In this document: positions 1-8,833 of the stretch, one piece after another
Layout: each line of letters begins with the position of its first letter
How positions within the stretch are numbered: the first letter of the stretch is position 1
NCBI GenBank assembly: GCA_036964625.1
Contig: JBALTG010000020.1
Location: forward strand, 1 to 49,086
Direction of reading: 5' to 3'
DNA length: 49,086 nucleotides
From: Motiliproteus sp036964625
GTDB taxonomy: Bacteria; Pseudomonadota; Gammaproteobacteria; Pseudomonadales; Balneatricaceae
Translations under genes and position numbers: made by a program
The notes under the pieces: model-generated
The model's input: only the letters and a program-made list of their open reading frames with translations
Told to the model about the DNA's origin: nothing
Database searches by the model: none

Positions 1-119
1 AGAGCCATGGGCCGTTGTCTGTTCCCGACAACAACGGCATACCTGCGTCCATGCAGGCAATGGCGGTAGGGGCGATGATTGATCCTGAATCGCTAAGCAA
101 TTCAGGCGGACCGGCTTGC

Positions 120-1151
120 TTAGGCGCGTCGGTACCAATTGACCCCCGCGTTATCGGTATTAACACAGACTAGTCCTCTGGCCATCAGGCAGTGTAGATG
201 GGCATAGCTTTCACCGGCGGCAAATATTTGCGTCTGATGGGTGATCGTGGATTTGAAGATCAGCGGGAAAAGATCGACCACCCGCAGCGGCTCCGTACAG
301 CGTTGATGGATTTTTTGCAGATCATCCTCGTGTGTCTGCACCAGTTGCTGGAGCCGCTGAGCGCCACCGATAAAAGGCAGTCCATGCGAGGGAAGCGTTA
401 ATACGTCTGTGGGGAGTAGGGGTTGCAAACGTCTGCAGGAGTCCAGCCAGTCCTGTAGCGGGTTGGCGTGGGGCTCCGTAGGCCAAACGCTGACATTGGA
501 AGAGATCGTGGGGAGCAGCTGGTCACCCGAGATGAAAATATTAAGCTCGGGACAGAGCAGGCAGACATGCTCGGGCGAATGGCCTTCGCCCGTTATCACC
601 TGCCATTGCCGATTATTGACGCTAAAGCGGTCACCCTCTTTAATCCGGCGGTAGGAGCGGGGCATGCCCCGAATCATCTTGCTAAAGCCGCCGAACCTGG
701 CGCGGTAATGATCCAGTTCTGACTCGCTGAATCCCGCCGCCTGATAAAACTGCACCGCTTCGGCGGGTGCTTCGTTATTGCCCTCCTCATACAGCACCCG
801 GCACTGCTGGTAGTCCGCGCGTGACATCCACAGTTCCGCCCCCGTGCGCCGACACAGCCAAGCAGCAAGGCCAATGTGGTCAGGATGCATATGGGTGCCA
901 ATGACCCGCTTAACCGGTTTGTCTGTATCGATCAGGGTGCAAATTTGTAGCCACAGATCGGTGGTCTCTTCGCTAGCCAGGCCGGTATCAACGATCGTCC
1001 AGCCGTCGTCTTCCTCCAGCAACCAGAGGTTGATGTGATCCAGCTGGAAGGGCAGAGGCATTCTCAGCCAATAGACGCCTTCTGCAACGGCCATTAACTC
1101 GCCCGGTTTGGGGGGCGTGCTGTGAGGGTAGTGAGGTTTGAAATTATGCAT
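120..1151 (-). CDS. Metallo-beta-lactamase-fold hydrolase
   Basis: A 343-aa enzyme of the metallo-beta-lactamase superfamily. The metal-binding signature THMHPDHIGLAAWL (HxHxDH) is clear, and SGDQLLP further on supplies a metal-binding aspartate. The remaining ligands and the C-terminal helical part match the glyoxalase-II-like group of stand-alone hydrolases. The reading frame stays open upstream to 1307, but those extra 52 residues are low-complexity and unlike the family. I therefore start at the ATG at 1151 (MHNFKPHYP); an ATG at 1094 is also possible. The substrate cannot be read from the sequence; thioesters or lactones are typical. The gene is monocistronic, with an inverted repeat (cctgaat/attcagg) just past its stop near 97-115. 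The fold is certain, the exact reaction is not. Confidence 0.85.
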   Translation of the reverse strand: MHNFKPHYPHSTPPKPGELMAVAEGVYWLRMPLPFQLDHINLWLLEEDDGWTIVDTGLASEETTDLWLQICTLIDTDKPVKRVIGTHMHPDHIGLAAWLCRRTGAELWMSRADYQQCRVLYEEGNNEAPAEAVQFYQAAGFSESELDHYRARFGGFSKMIRGMPRSYRRIKEGDRFSVNNRQWQVITGEGHSPEHVCLLCPELNIFISGDQLLPTISSNVSVWPTEPHANPLQDWLDSCRRLQPLLPTDVLTLPSHGLPFIGGAQRLQQLVQTHEDDLQKIHQRCTEPLRVVDLFPLIFKSTITHQTQIFAAGESYAHLHCLMARGLVCVNTDNAGVNWYRRA

Positions 1152-1428
1152 GTATGTGTATCGCTGACGCTTAACCAGCCTGCATAATATCAGAATGAAA
1201 CGGTTTTGATCGGGCTTGATTTCACGTGCCGGATTGACTGCTCGAGACTGATGGAGTTGATGCGCTTTAATCGGTAGCGGTGCGCCTGGCGCTGGGGCTT
1301 TTGCCAAGTAAGAGGCTGTGAGTTGTTCTTAAATGGTGCTGCCGCTTGCTCATTGACGGGCATCATCTATGGTTATTATGTTGTAATGCCACCCATCGAT
1401 ATCTCTAACTGAACGAATGGAGCAGAAT

Positions 1429-1686
1429 ATGTTGACCTATAAGGATTGTCTGGACTGGAGCGAGCTGGATCAGGATGCGGTCGATGCTATTTCAGAACAC
1501 GAGCAGATGAGTCAGATTCTGGCCCTGGCCTACGGTCAGGGGCTGGTTCAACAAGGCAATGGGCCGCGTAAAATGAGGCGGATCATGATCGATGATATCC
1601 GCCACGCGCAGGATCAGAACAACCCCTTTCATGCTGCAGAACTCAGGCGGGTGCTGCAGCAGTACATCAGGACTAACCCCGTTTAA
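1429..1686 (+). CDS. Small acidic helical protein of unknown function
   Basis: An 85-aa soluble protein that I do not recognise. It is predicted to be almost all helical, with an acidic N-terminal half (MLTYKDCLDWSELDQDAVDA) and a basic centre (GPRKMRRIMIDDIRHAQ). There is no signal peptide, membrane segment or cysteine motif. I chose the ATG at 1429 because GGAG at 1419-1422 sits 6 nt upstream; an in-frame ATG at 1417 would overlap that site. It lies between the convergent-side hydrolase gene and the minus-strand gor and appears to be its own transcription unit. The good ribosome-binding site and protein-like composition support a real gene. Confidence 0.65.
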   Translation: MLTYKDCLDWSELDQDAVDAISEHEQMSQILALAYGQGLVQQGNGPRKMRRIMIDDIRHAQDQNNPFHAAELRRVLQQYIRTNPV

Positions 1687-1727
1687 CAGGGGCTGTTCAC
1701 TCAGCGGGTTACCAGGAGGCTCCTAGG

Positions 1728-3122
1728 TTAATTGCAAGCCTCGCCGTCACGGTAGCGGCGACTCGGGGTGCGCATCGTCACAAATTCTTCGGCGGCGGTG
1801 GGGTGGATACCGATGGTGCTGTCAAAGATTGCCTTGGTCGCCCCTGCCTTAAGTGCAATGCCGATCCCCTGGATGATCTCCCCGGCATCGGCACCGACCA
1901 TATGTACACCGACCACCCGATCGCTGTCTGCATCAACCAGTAGTTTCATCAGGGTTCGCTCGTTGCTGCCACTGAGAGTGTGTTTCATGGCGCGAAACTC
2001 TGAATCATACACATCCAGATTGGGGTGCTGCTGCAGTGCTTGCTGCTCACTCAGGCCGACAGTGCCAATCGTGGGTTGACTGAATACCGCAGTCGGAATC
2101 AGCTGATAATCCACCTTTCTATTGCTCGGGTTGGCATCGTCTGGGTATAGCTGGTTGACCAGTTGCATCCCTTCGGCCAGCGCCACCGGGGTTAGCTGGA
2201 CCCGGTCGATCACGTCTCCCAGGGCGTAGATCGAATCTACCGAACTTTGAAATGTCTCATCGACATTGATTGCGCCGTTATCTGCCAGCTCGACACCGGC
2301 TTGCTCCAGCCCTATGCCTCGGGTATTGGCCGCACGGCCTGTCGCATACAGCACTGCATCGGTAATTATTTCGCTGTCATCTGTTAACAATGCACGCAAG
2401 GTTCCGTCTTCAAGTTTTTGAATTGATTTGACATTGATGTTGAATTTAAGATCAACCCCTTTCTTTATCATCTCCTGGGCTACAAACCCCCGGACCTGGT
2501 CATCGAACCCTCTCAGGAACAGCTCGCCCCGGTATAGTTGGGTCGTTTTAGCCCCCAGCCCGGCAAAGATACCGGCAAACTCCACCGCGATATAACCGCC
2601 ACCAACAATTAGAATGCGCTCGGGAAACTGGGCTAAATCGAAAATCTCGTTGGAGGTGATAGCGTGCTCTGCGCCGTCAATATCCGGCACCACCGGCCAG
2701 CCGCCAGTCGCGATCAGGATCCGCTCGGTGCTGTAACGCGTGCCGCCCACGTCTACTGTATGTGCGTCGATCACAACGCCTCGACCGTCGATCACCTCTG
2801 CACCTGAGCCATCTAACAGATTTAGGTAGATGCCATTGAGACGCGTAATTTCGGTTTTCTTGTTATCGCGCAGTGTCGGCCAGTCAAATGTCGGTTTGTC
2901 CAGCGGCCAGCCAAAACCGGCCGCCTCATGAAACTGCTCGCCGTAATGCGACGCGTAGACATACAGTTTTTTCGGTACACAGCCCACATTGACGCAGGTG
3001 CCGCCCATGTAGCGATCTTCTGCCACGGCAACCCGCACCCCCTTGGTTGCGGCCATACGCGCGGCTCGCACCCCCCCCGAACCGGCACCGATAACAAATA
3101 GATCAAAATCATACGCAGACAT
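1728..3122 (-). CDS. gor: Glutathione-disulfide reductase
   Basis: A 464-aa class-I flavin disulfide reductase that reduces GSSG with NADPH in the cytoplasm. It has an N-terminal FAD motif (GAGSGGVRAARMA), the redox-active pair C43/C48 in GGTCVNVGCVPKKL and a central NADPH-binding GGGYIAVEFAG. The downstream RGELFLRGFD is typical of NADPH-specific glutathione reductases. A second FAD motif (YALGDVIDRVQLTPVAL) and the C-terminal catalytic His-Glu stretch GIHPTAAEEFVTM complete it. The length fits the family (about 450 aa). The ATG at 3122 is preferred over the GTG at 3128 because GGGAG lies 7 nt upstream of it. Monocistronic; the 3' end is convergent with the small gene at 1429. Confidence 0.96.
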   Translation of the reverse strand: MSAYDFDLFVIGAGSGGVRAARMAATKGVRVAVAEDRYMGGTCVNVGCVPKKLYVYASHYGEQFHEAAGFGWPLDKPTFDWPTLRDNKKTEITRLNGIYLNLLDGSGAEVIDGRGVVIDAHTVDVGGTRYSTERILIATGGWPVVPDIDGAEHAITSNEIFDLAQFPERILIVGGGYIAVEFAGIFAGLGAKTTQLYRGELFLRGFDDQVRGFVAQEMIKKGVDLKFNINVKSIQKLEDGTLRALLTDDSEIITDAVLYATGRAANTRGIGLEQAGVELADNGAINVDETFQSSVDSIYALGDVIDRVQLTPVALAEGMQLVNQLYPDDANPSNRKVDYQLIPTAVFSQPTIGTVGLSEQQALQQHPNLDVYDSEFRAMKHTLSGSNERTLMKLLVDADSDRVVGVHMVGADAGEIIQGIGIALKAGATKAIFDSTIGIHPTAAEEFVTMRTPSRRYRDGEACN

Positions 3123-3340
3123 GAGCACTCTCCCTGAAAAGATGGCTGTACTCTAACCGGTTACAAGGCATCACTCCATAAGCAGCAGTCGATAGAGGGG
3201 CCGTGGCCTACCTCCTTGGGCTCTTCTATTGGATTCTTCTAGCGGGCTATCCGACCATGCTGTCCAGTCGGGCTATCCAGCCGGGCTATCCAGTCGGGCT
3301 ATCCAGTCGGGCTGCCTAGTCGAGCAAGCCCTGTCAGGCG
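3123..3340. other. Intergenic spacer with 13-bp tandem repeat
   Basis: A spacer of about 220 bp between gor and the LysR gene. It holds the gor upstream region and a short minisatellite listed separately. No further gene is visible. Confidence 0.6.
3265..3316 (+). repeat. Tandem 13-bp repeat, four copies
   Basis: Four head-to-tail copies of a 13-bp unit close to cagtcgggctatc occupy this interval. Copies 1 and 3 are identical, copy 2 has one change (cagccgggctatc) and copy 4 has two (cagtcgggctgcc). A partial copy (agcgggctatc) precedes it at 3241-3251. The array lies just past the 3' end of the minus-strand LysR gene and upstream of gor. Confidence 0.85.
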
Positions 3341-4243
3341 TTAGGATGCGGGCGATGCCGTGCGGGAACCCGCCGCTAGCTGCTGCCATAGCATGCTCGC
3401 CACTGGGCCTAAGGTTTGTTCCTGGCGGCGGATTAGACGGATCTCACCATCGATGCTGTATTCAAGGTCTTGCGGTTGTAGTGCCAGCAGCGCCCCCTGA
3501 GCGAGCTCCTCCCGCACCAGGTTTTCAGGCGCAAAGCCCCAGCCCAGCCCAGCCAGTAGCAGCTCTTTAAGGGTATGCGCATCCCGGGTCTTCCATTGTC
3601 TCACGCCTTTGATCATCATCAGTTTTTCGGTGTCAAAGCTTAGGTCGCTCTCCTCCAGAATCAGGTTGACCTGGGGTTTCAGCTGCTCGATGCTCTGTAC
3701 TTCACCGGCACGGAACAGTGCCGGTGAGGCAACCAGAAGAATCTTAAAATGGCTGAGGAGCAGGGTTTCAAAGTCTCCCAGGGCATAAAAAGTCGGGAAC
3801 CAGGGGCTTACTGCCAGATCCGCTTGTCCCTTCTGCAGCAATTCCAGGGCGCCGAAGCGCGATTCGCCGAAGATATGCAGCTCAGTATCGGGATACTGCT
3901 GCTGGCACTGTTTCATTACCCTGAGAATTAACGGATGGGGGCAGGTTAGGTCATAAGCAAAGCGTATCAACGGCTCATTGCCCGCTCCCAGGTGCTGCCC
4001 CATGGACGCCAGTTGTTCGGCAGTGAGCAGCAGCTCCTGGGCCTTGCGGTGGAACGCCCGACCCGCCGGGGTGAGGCGGAGTCGATAGCTGTCCCGGTTA
4101 AGGATGGCAAAGCCGTACTCCGTTTCCAGCTTTTTGATCGCCATCGACAGTGCGGGTTGGGTCTTGTGCAGGCTGTCAGCCGCCAGTTTAAGGGAGCCGT
4201 ATTCGACGATGCGCTCCAGGGTGCGTAGCTGTTCCAGTGTCAT
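3341..4243 (-). CDS. LysR-family transcriptional regulator
   Basis: A 300-aa LysR-type regulator. Residues 1-60 are the winged HTH (MTLEQLRTLERIVEYGSLKL, then TQPALSMAIKKLE), and the rest is the periplasmic-binding-like effector domain. The start is the ATG at 4243. It is divergent from the RND pump genes at 4507-8726, the usual arrangement for a regulator of the neighbouring operon. An inverted repeat of T-N11-A type lies 11 bp upstream of its start (4254-4276), consistent with autoregulation and control of the pump. The effector is unknown. Confidence 0.92.
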   Translation of the reverse strand: MTLEQLRTLERIVEYGSLKLAADSLHKTQPALSMAIKKLETEYGFAILNRDSYRLRLTPAGRAFHRKAQELLLTAEQLASMGQHLGAGNEPLIRFAYDLTCPHPLILRVMKQCQQQYPDTELHIFGESRFGALELLQKGQADLAVSPWFPTFYALGDFETLLLSHFKILLVASPALFRAGEVQSIEQLKPQVNLILEESDLSFDTEKLMMIKGVRQWKTRDAHTLKELLLAGLGWGFAPENLVREELAQGALLALQPQDLEYSIDGEIRLIRRQEQTLGPVASMLWQQLAAGSRTASPAS

Positions 4244-4253
4244 ATAAATATTT

Positions 4254-4276
4254 CTTAATAAGTTGGCAAGATTAAG
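4254..4276. promoter_or_regulatory. Candidate LysR-type operator
   Basis: A perfect dyad CTTAAT-N11-ATTAAG fits the T-N11-A LysR box. It is in the AT-rich divergent spacer between the LysR gene and the membrane fusion protein gene, 11 bp from the regulator's start codon. That the LysR protein binds here is inferred from position and symmetry. Confidence 0.5.
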
Positions 4277-4506
4277 TAAATATTATTTTAACCTGTTGGT
4301 CTGTATTCTTCACCGCGTAGTTTTGTCCGAGAGCAGGCTTCTGGTTAAGGGGTGGGTTGCTGGCTGGGCTATTGTTAGTTTTTAGCAGCCCTAAGATCGC
4401 CAGCGGAGATTTTTCCGGCAGGCGATTCGGCTCTTTGTTCGAGCTCTTTTTTCGACCCTGTTTTCAATCGGGCTTGCAATGCCGCAAGCCAAACACGAGT
4501 TTTACT

Positions 4507-5649
4507 ATGGCTACTCCTGCTAGGTCACGGCGGCGTTCTGGTGCCGCCCCATTGCGACTCCCCGCTGCCCTGAAATTCACCGCGCCCCTATGCCTGCTGC
4601 TCAGCCTGCTGGGTTGCGGCGAACAGCCCGACAGTAACTCTTCTGCGCCGGTGATCCGCCCGGCCAAGATCTTTCAGGTGGCCGACCCTGCCTCCCAAAA
4701 TATGCGTAACTTTCCCGCGGAGGTGGAAGCCAATGCCGAGTCCAGGCTGGCCTTTCGGGTCAGTGGTCAGATCATCGAATTTCCGGTCAAGGCAGGTAAT
4801 AGCGTACAAGCGGGGCAGTTGCTGGCCCGGCTCGATCCTAAAGATTTCAAGCTGCGCCTGGATGACCGCCAGGCACGTTATACGCTGGCCGAGTCCCAGT
4901 TTCAACGGGCCAAATCCTTGCTGGAGCGAAAGCTGATGGCACAGTCCAGCTATGACGAGGCTAAGGCAAACCTGGCGGTGGCTTTGGCTGCCCTTAATGT
5001 TGCCAAGGCAGACCTGGAATACACCTACCTGCGCGCTCCTTATGCGGGCAGCATCGCCAAGGTGCTGGTTGAAAAGCATGAAAATATTCAGGCCAAGCAG
5101 ACCATGCTGGCGCTGCAGACCCGGGATCTGGTCGATATCTCGGTGCAGATGCCAGAGAATATCGTCTCAAGGATCAATAAAGACAGTCGCTATCAGCCGA
5201 CTGTGATCTTCGATTCTCACCCCGGTCAGGAGTTTCTGGTCACCGTCAAAGAGTGGGACACCCAGGCCGACCCCTCCACGCTGACCTATAAGGTGGTTTT
5301 CTCCCTGCCCGAGCCGGACGCTTTTAACGTGCTCCCGGGGATGAGCGCCACGCTCCGTATCGATCTGTCCAAAGTCACCGATCTCAGCCAGGACGGTTTA
5401 TTGTTGCCGGTGGGTGCGGTCTTCGCCGCCGAAGATGTCCCGTTGTCGAGCAAGGTGCGGTATGTCTGGAAGCTGGACCCCGAATCCATGACGGTCAGCC
5501 GTGCGGCGGTGACGGTGGGCGAGCTCAGGAGTCAGGGGATCAAGGTGTTGAGCGGCATCCAGCCTGGCGATCAAGTGGTCGCCGCCGGCGTGCACGCTCT
5601 CGCCGAAGGGATGCAGGTCCGTGCCTGGAACAGAGAGCAGGGGCTATAA
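4507..5649 (+). CDS. RND efflux membrane fusion lipoprotein
   Basis: A 380-aa periplasmic adaptor (HlyD/AcrA family) that links an inner-membrane RND pump to an outer-membrane channel. The N-terminus is a lipoprotein signal with lipobox LLSLLGC and acylated Cys at about residue 37. Barrel-sandwich, helical-hairpin (ARYTLAESQFQRAKSLLERK) and beta-barrel parts follow, with the usual AYLRAPY-like lipoyl half motif seen as TYLRAPYAGSIAKV. The frame is open from 4357, but the lipoprotein signal fits a start at the ATG at 4507. It ends 2 nt before the pump gene, so the two are cotranscribed. No outer-membrane factor gene is adjacent, so a TolC-like partner encoded elsewhere is likely. Confidence 0.92.
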   Translation: MATPARSRRRSGAAPLRLPAALKFTAPLCLLLSLLGCGEQPDSNSSAPVIRPAKIFQVADPASQNMRNFPAEVEANAESRLAFRVSGQIIEFPVKAGNSVQAGQLLARLDPKDFKLRLDDRQARYTLAESQFQRAKSLLERKLMAQSSYDEAKANLAVALAALNVAKADLEYTYLRAPYAGSIAKVLVEKHENIQAKQTMLALQTRDLVDISVQMPENIVSRINKDSRYQPTVIFDSHPGQEFLVTVKEWDTQADPSTLTYKVVFSLPEPDAFNVLPGMSATLRIDLSKVTDLSQDGLLLPVGAVFAAEDVPLSSKVRYVWKLDPESMTVSRAAVTVGELRSQGIKVLSGIQPGDQVVAAGVHALAEGMQVRAWNREQGL

Positions 5650-5651
5650 AA

Positions 5652-8600
5652 ATGAAACTGGCTGAATATTCGATCAAAAATCCGGTCACCAGCTGGATGT
5701 TTGCGCTGATCCTGCTGGTTGGAGGCGTCATTTCCTATAATGGCCTGGGTCGGCTGGAAGACCCGGAATTCACCCTCAAGATGGCGATGATCACCACCGC
5801 CTATCCGGGGGCGTCGCCAACGCAGGTGGAGGAAGAGGTCACCTATCCGCTAGAAAATGCCCTGCAGCAGCTGCCCTACGTCGACTTTGTCACCTCGATC
5901 TCGTCGGCGGGGATGTCGCAGGTCATCGTCGAGATGAAAAACACCTACCGTAAGGAGGATCTAAAACAGATCTGGGATGAACTGCGGCGCAAGGTCAACG
6001 ACCTGGCACCCCGACTGCCTCCCGGGGTGATGAGCCCCAAGGTGATCGATGACTTTGGTGATGTTTTCGGTGTGCTGCTGGCAGTCAGCGGCGACGGTTA
6101 CTCTTACGAAGAACTCAAGGATTATGTCGACTACCTGCGCCGCGAGCTGGTGTTGATCAAGGGGGTTGGCAAGGTCTCCGTGGCGGGCGAACAACAAGAG
6201 CAGGTGGTTGTTGAGATCGCCCGCAACAAGATGTCGACCCTGGGGATTTCCCAGAGCCGTATCTACCAGTTGCTGCAGACCCAGAATCAGGTCTCCAATG
6301 CCGGTAGCGTCAAGGTCGGCAGTGAATATATCCGCTTGCACCCCTCCGGCGAATTCCAAAGCGTTGGCGAGCTGGAAGGGCTGTTGATCTCCAATCCCGG
6401 CAGTTCCAAGCTGGTCTATCTCGGCGACGTGGCCGAGATCAGCCGCGCCTATGCCGAAGTGCCACAAAACATCACCAACTACAATAACCGCCAGGCCCTG
6501 CTGCTCGGTGTCTCGTTTGCCTCCGGGGTCAATGTGGTGGAGATTGGCCAGGTGCTCGAACAGCGCATGGCTGAACTGGAGTATGTCCGCCCCATCGGCA
6601 TGGAGGTCGCCAGTGTTTATAACCAACCCCGCGAGGTGGATCAGTCGATGCAGGGCTTTATGCTCAGCCTGGCCGAGGCGGTGGCGATCGTGATTGCGGT
6701 ATTGTTAGTCTTCATGGGACTCAAGAGTGGTGTGCTGATCGGCCTGATTCTGCTGTTGACGGTGCTCGGCAGTTTTATCTTTATGAAGTTGTTCGCCATC
6801 GATCTGCAGCGGATCTCTCTGGGGGCGCTGATCATCGCCCTGGGGATGCTGGTGGACAACGCCATCGTGGTAACCGAAGGTGTTCTGATCGGGATTAAAA
6901 AAGGTCAGACCAAGCTGCAGGCGGCGCTGGCTATCACTCGCCAGACCAACCTGCCGCTGCTGGGTGCCACGGTGATCGCTATTGCCGCCTTTGCGCCCAT
7001 CGGTCTCTCGGCCGATGCCACCGGCGAATTTGCCGGCAGCCTATTCTGGGTGTTGTTGATCTCGCTGCTGTTGAGCTGGATCACCGCCATCACCCTGACG
7101 CCCTTCTTTGCCGATCTGATGTTCAGGGAGAATCCGAACGCCAAGATCGATGACGAGGATGACGCCGAGCTCTATCAGGGGGCGATTTTCACCGCCTACA
7201 AGGCGCTGTTGAATGTCAGCATGCGCCATCGAGTGCCGACCCTGCTGTTGATGGTGATGCTCTTTGTCGCCGCGGTTGCAGGCTTTGGCCAGGTCAAGCA
7301 GTCCTTTTTCCCTCCCTCCAATACACCGATGTTCTATTTGGATTATTGGCGATATCAGGGCTCGGATATCCGCGAGACCCAGAAAGACCTCGAATCGATC
7401 CAGGCTTACCTGCTCGGTCGGGACGGGGTGCGGCAGGTCACCAGTACCACGGGCCGCGGTGCGCCGCGCTTCATGCTGACCTACGGCCCGGAAAAAGCCT
7501 ATGCCGCCTTCGGTCAGCTGATCATTCGGGTGCAGGATCGGGAGGCGCTGGATCCCATCATGGCGGATCTGCGTACGTATATGGCCAACAACTACCCCCA
7601 GGCCCAGTTCAAGATCAAGCGCATGGAGATCGGTCCGTCCACGGATGCCAAGATCGAGGCGCGCTTTAGCGGCCCCGATCCCGATCGACTGCGCCAGCTG
7701 GCCGGACAGGCGATAGCGGTGTTGCAGGCCGATCCCGGCGCCCATAATATCCGTCATGATTGGCGCGCGCGGACCAAGGTGATCCGGCCGCAGTTCAACG
7801 AGGCCACGGCCAGGCGGGTAGGGGTCAGCAAGCAGGATCTCGACCAGCTACTGCAGACCCGTTTCTCCGGCCAACAGGTGGGGCTTTATCGGCAAGGCAC
7901 CCAATTGTTACCGATCGTCGCCCGTGCGCCCCAAGCCGAGCGGTTGACGATCGACAGCCTGGCCGAGTTGCAGATCTACAGCCAGGCTGCCAACGCCTAT
8001 ATCCCGATCACCCAGGTGACCCGCGGTTTTGACACCGACTGGGAAGACTCGCTGATCATGCGCCGGGATCGTAAGCGCACCATTACGGTGATGGCGGATC
8101 CTGATGTGCTGGGGGCTGAAACCGCCGCCAGCCTGTTTAAGCGGGTGAGGCCAGCGATCGAAGCGATACCGCTGCCGCCAGGCTATTCGATGGCATGGGG
8201 CGGCGAATATGAATCCTCCACCGATGCTCAGAAGGCGTTGTTTGGCGGCTTGCCGCTGGGCTATCTGGCGATGTTTATCATCACGGTGCTGTTGTTTAAC
8301 TCGATTCGGGCGCCGCTGGTGATTTGGGCCACGGTACCGCTGGGGTTGATTGGCGTTTCGTTCGGTTTGCTGGTGATGGGCGCGCCTTTCAGTTTTATGG
8401 CGTTGCTGGGGTTGCTCAGCCTGTCGGGGATGCTGATTAAAAACGGCATTGTGCTGGTGGATCAGATCAACCTGGAGCTGTCTCAAGGCAAGGACCCCTA
8501 CCTGGCGGTGTTCCATTCGGCGATCAGCCGGGTGCGGCCGGTGGCCATGGCGGCGATCACCACCATCCTGGGGATGATTCCGCTGCTGTTTGATGCCTTC

Positions 8601-8726
8601 TTCGAGTCCATGGCGGTAACCATCATGTTCGGACTGGGCTTTGCCACGGTCCTGACCCTGATCGTGGTGCCGGTGCTGTTCACCCTGCTGTATCGGATCC
8701 CCTACCGCCCTTTGTCTGCGCTATAG
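5652..8726 (+). CDS. RND efflux permease
   Basis: A 1024-aa inner-membrane proton-driven pump of the AcrB/hydrophobe-amphiphile type. Features are the N-terminal TM1 followed by GRLEDPEFTLKMA, two large periplasmic loops, and two six-helix bundles. The TM4 relay motif is GMLVDNAIVVTEG (D402, with Asn403 where AcrB has a second Asp). The length matches the family (about 1020-1050 aa). It is translationally linked to the adaptor gene, with a 2-nt gap. The DN rather than DD pair recurs in related RND subfamilies, so I do not read it as loss of function. The substrates cannot be deduced. Control by the divergent LysR protein is likely. Confidence 0.95.
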   Translation: MKLAEYSIKNPVTSWMFALILLVGGVISYNGLGRLEDPEFTLKMAMITTAYPGASPTQVEEEVTYPLENALQQLPYVDFVTSISSAGMSQVIVEMKNTYRKEDLKQIWDELRRKVNDLAPRLPPGVMSPKVIDDFGDVFGVLLAVSGDGYSYEELKDYVDYLRRELVLIKGVGKVSVAGEQQEQVVVEIARNKMSTLGISQSRIYQLLQTQNQVSNAGSVKVGSEYIRLHPSGEFQSVGELEGLLISNPGSSKLVYLGDVAEISRAYAEVPQNITNYNNRQALLLGVSFASGVNVVEIGQVLEQRMAELEYVRPIGMEVASVYNQPREVDQSMQGFMLSLAEAVAIVIAVLLVFMGLKSGVLIGLILLLTVLGSFIFMKLFAIDLQRISLGALIIALGMLVDNAIVVTEGVLIGIKKGQTKLQAALAITRQTNLPLLGATVIAIAAFAPIGLSADATGEFAGSLFWVLLISLLLSWITAITLTPFFADLMFRENPNAKIDDEDDAELYQGAIFTAYKALLNVSMRHRVPTLLLMVMLFVAAVAGFGQVKQSFFPPSNTPMFYLDYWRYQGSDIRETQKDLESIQAYLLGRDGVRQVTSTTGRGAPRFMLTYGPEKAYAAFGQLIIRVQDREALDPIMADLRTYMANNYPQAQFKIKRMEIGPSTDAKIEARFSGPDPDRLRQLAGQAIAVLQADPGAHNIRHDWRARTKVIRPQFNEATARRVGVSKQDLDQLLQTRFSGQQVGLYRQGTQLLPIVARAPQAERLTIDSLAELQIYSQAANAYIPITQVTRGFDTDWEDSLIMRRDRKRTITVMADPDVLGAETAASLFKRVRPAIEAIPLPPGYSMAWGGEYESSTDAQKALFGGLPLGYLAMFIITVLLFNSIRAPLVIWATVPLGLIGVSFGLLVMGAPFSFMALLGLLSLSGMLIKNGIVLVDQINLELSQGKDPYLAVFHSAISRVRPVAMAAITTILGMIPLLFDAFFESMAVTIMFGLGFATVLTLIVVPVLFTLLYRIPYRPLSAL

Positions 8727-8758
8727 TCGGCGCTATAAATGTACGGCTTTTTGCTCCT

Positions 8759-8782
8759 AGCCCCCTCCAAAAAAAGGGGGCT
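8759..8782. terminator. Hairpin between convergent pump and HD-GYP genes
   Basis: agccccc (8759-8765) pairs with gggggct (8776-8782) around an A-rich loop, 32 nt after the pump gene's stop. It lies between two convergent genes and could serve either. No U-tract follows the stem on the plus strand, so the terminator role is tentative. Confidence 0.4.
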
Positions 8783-8833
8783 TGATCAGCCCTGCACGTT
8801 AACGAGGATGACGAGCGCGCCTTCTGGTTCGGC

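Noticed and set aside
1..171. A plus-strand frame open from the window edge to a stop at 169-171
   Set aside because: It could be the end of an upstream gene, but its last 50 bp overlap the well-supported minus-strand hydrolase and the translation is not recognisable.
5652..8726. Asn at the second proton-relay position (VDN) of the RND pump
   Set aside because: Related RND subfamilies share this residue, so it is not evidence of a defective pump.
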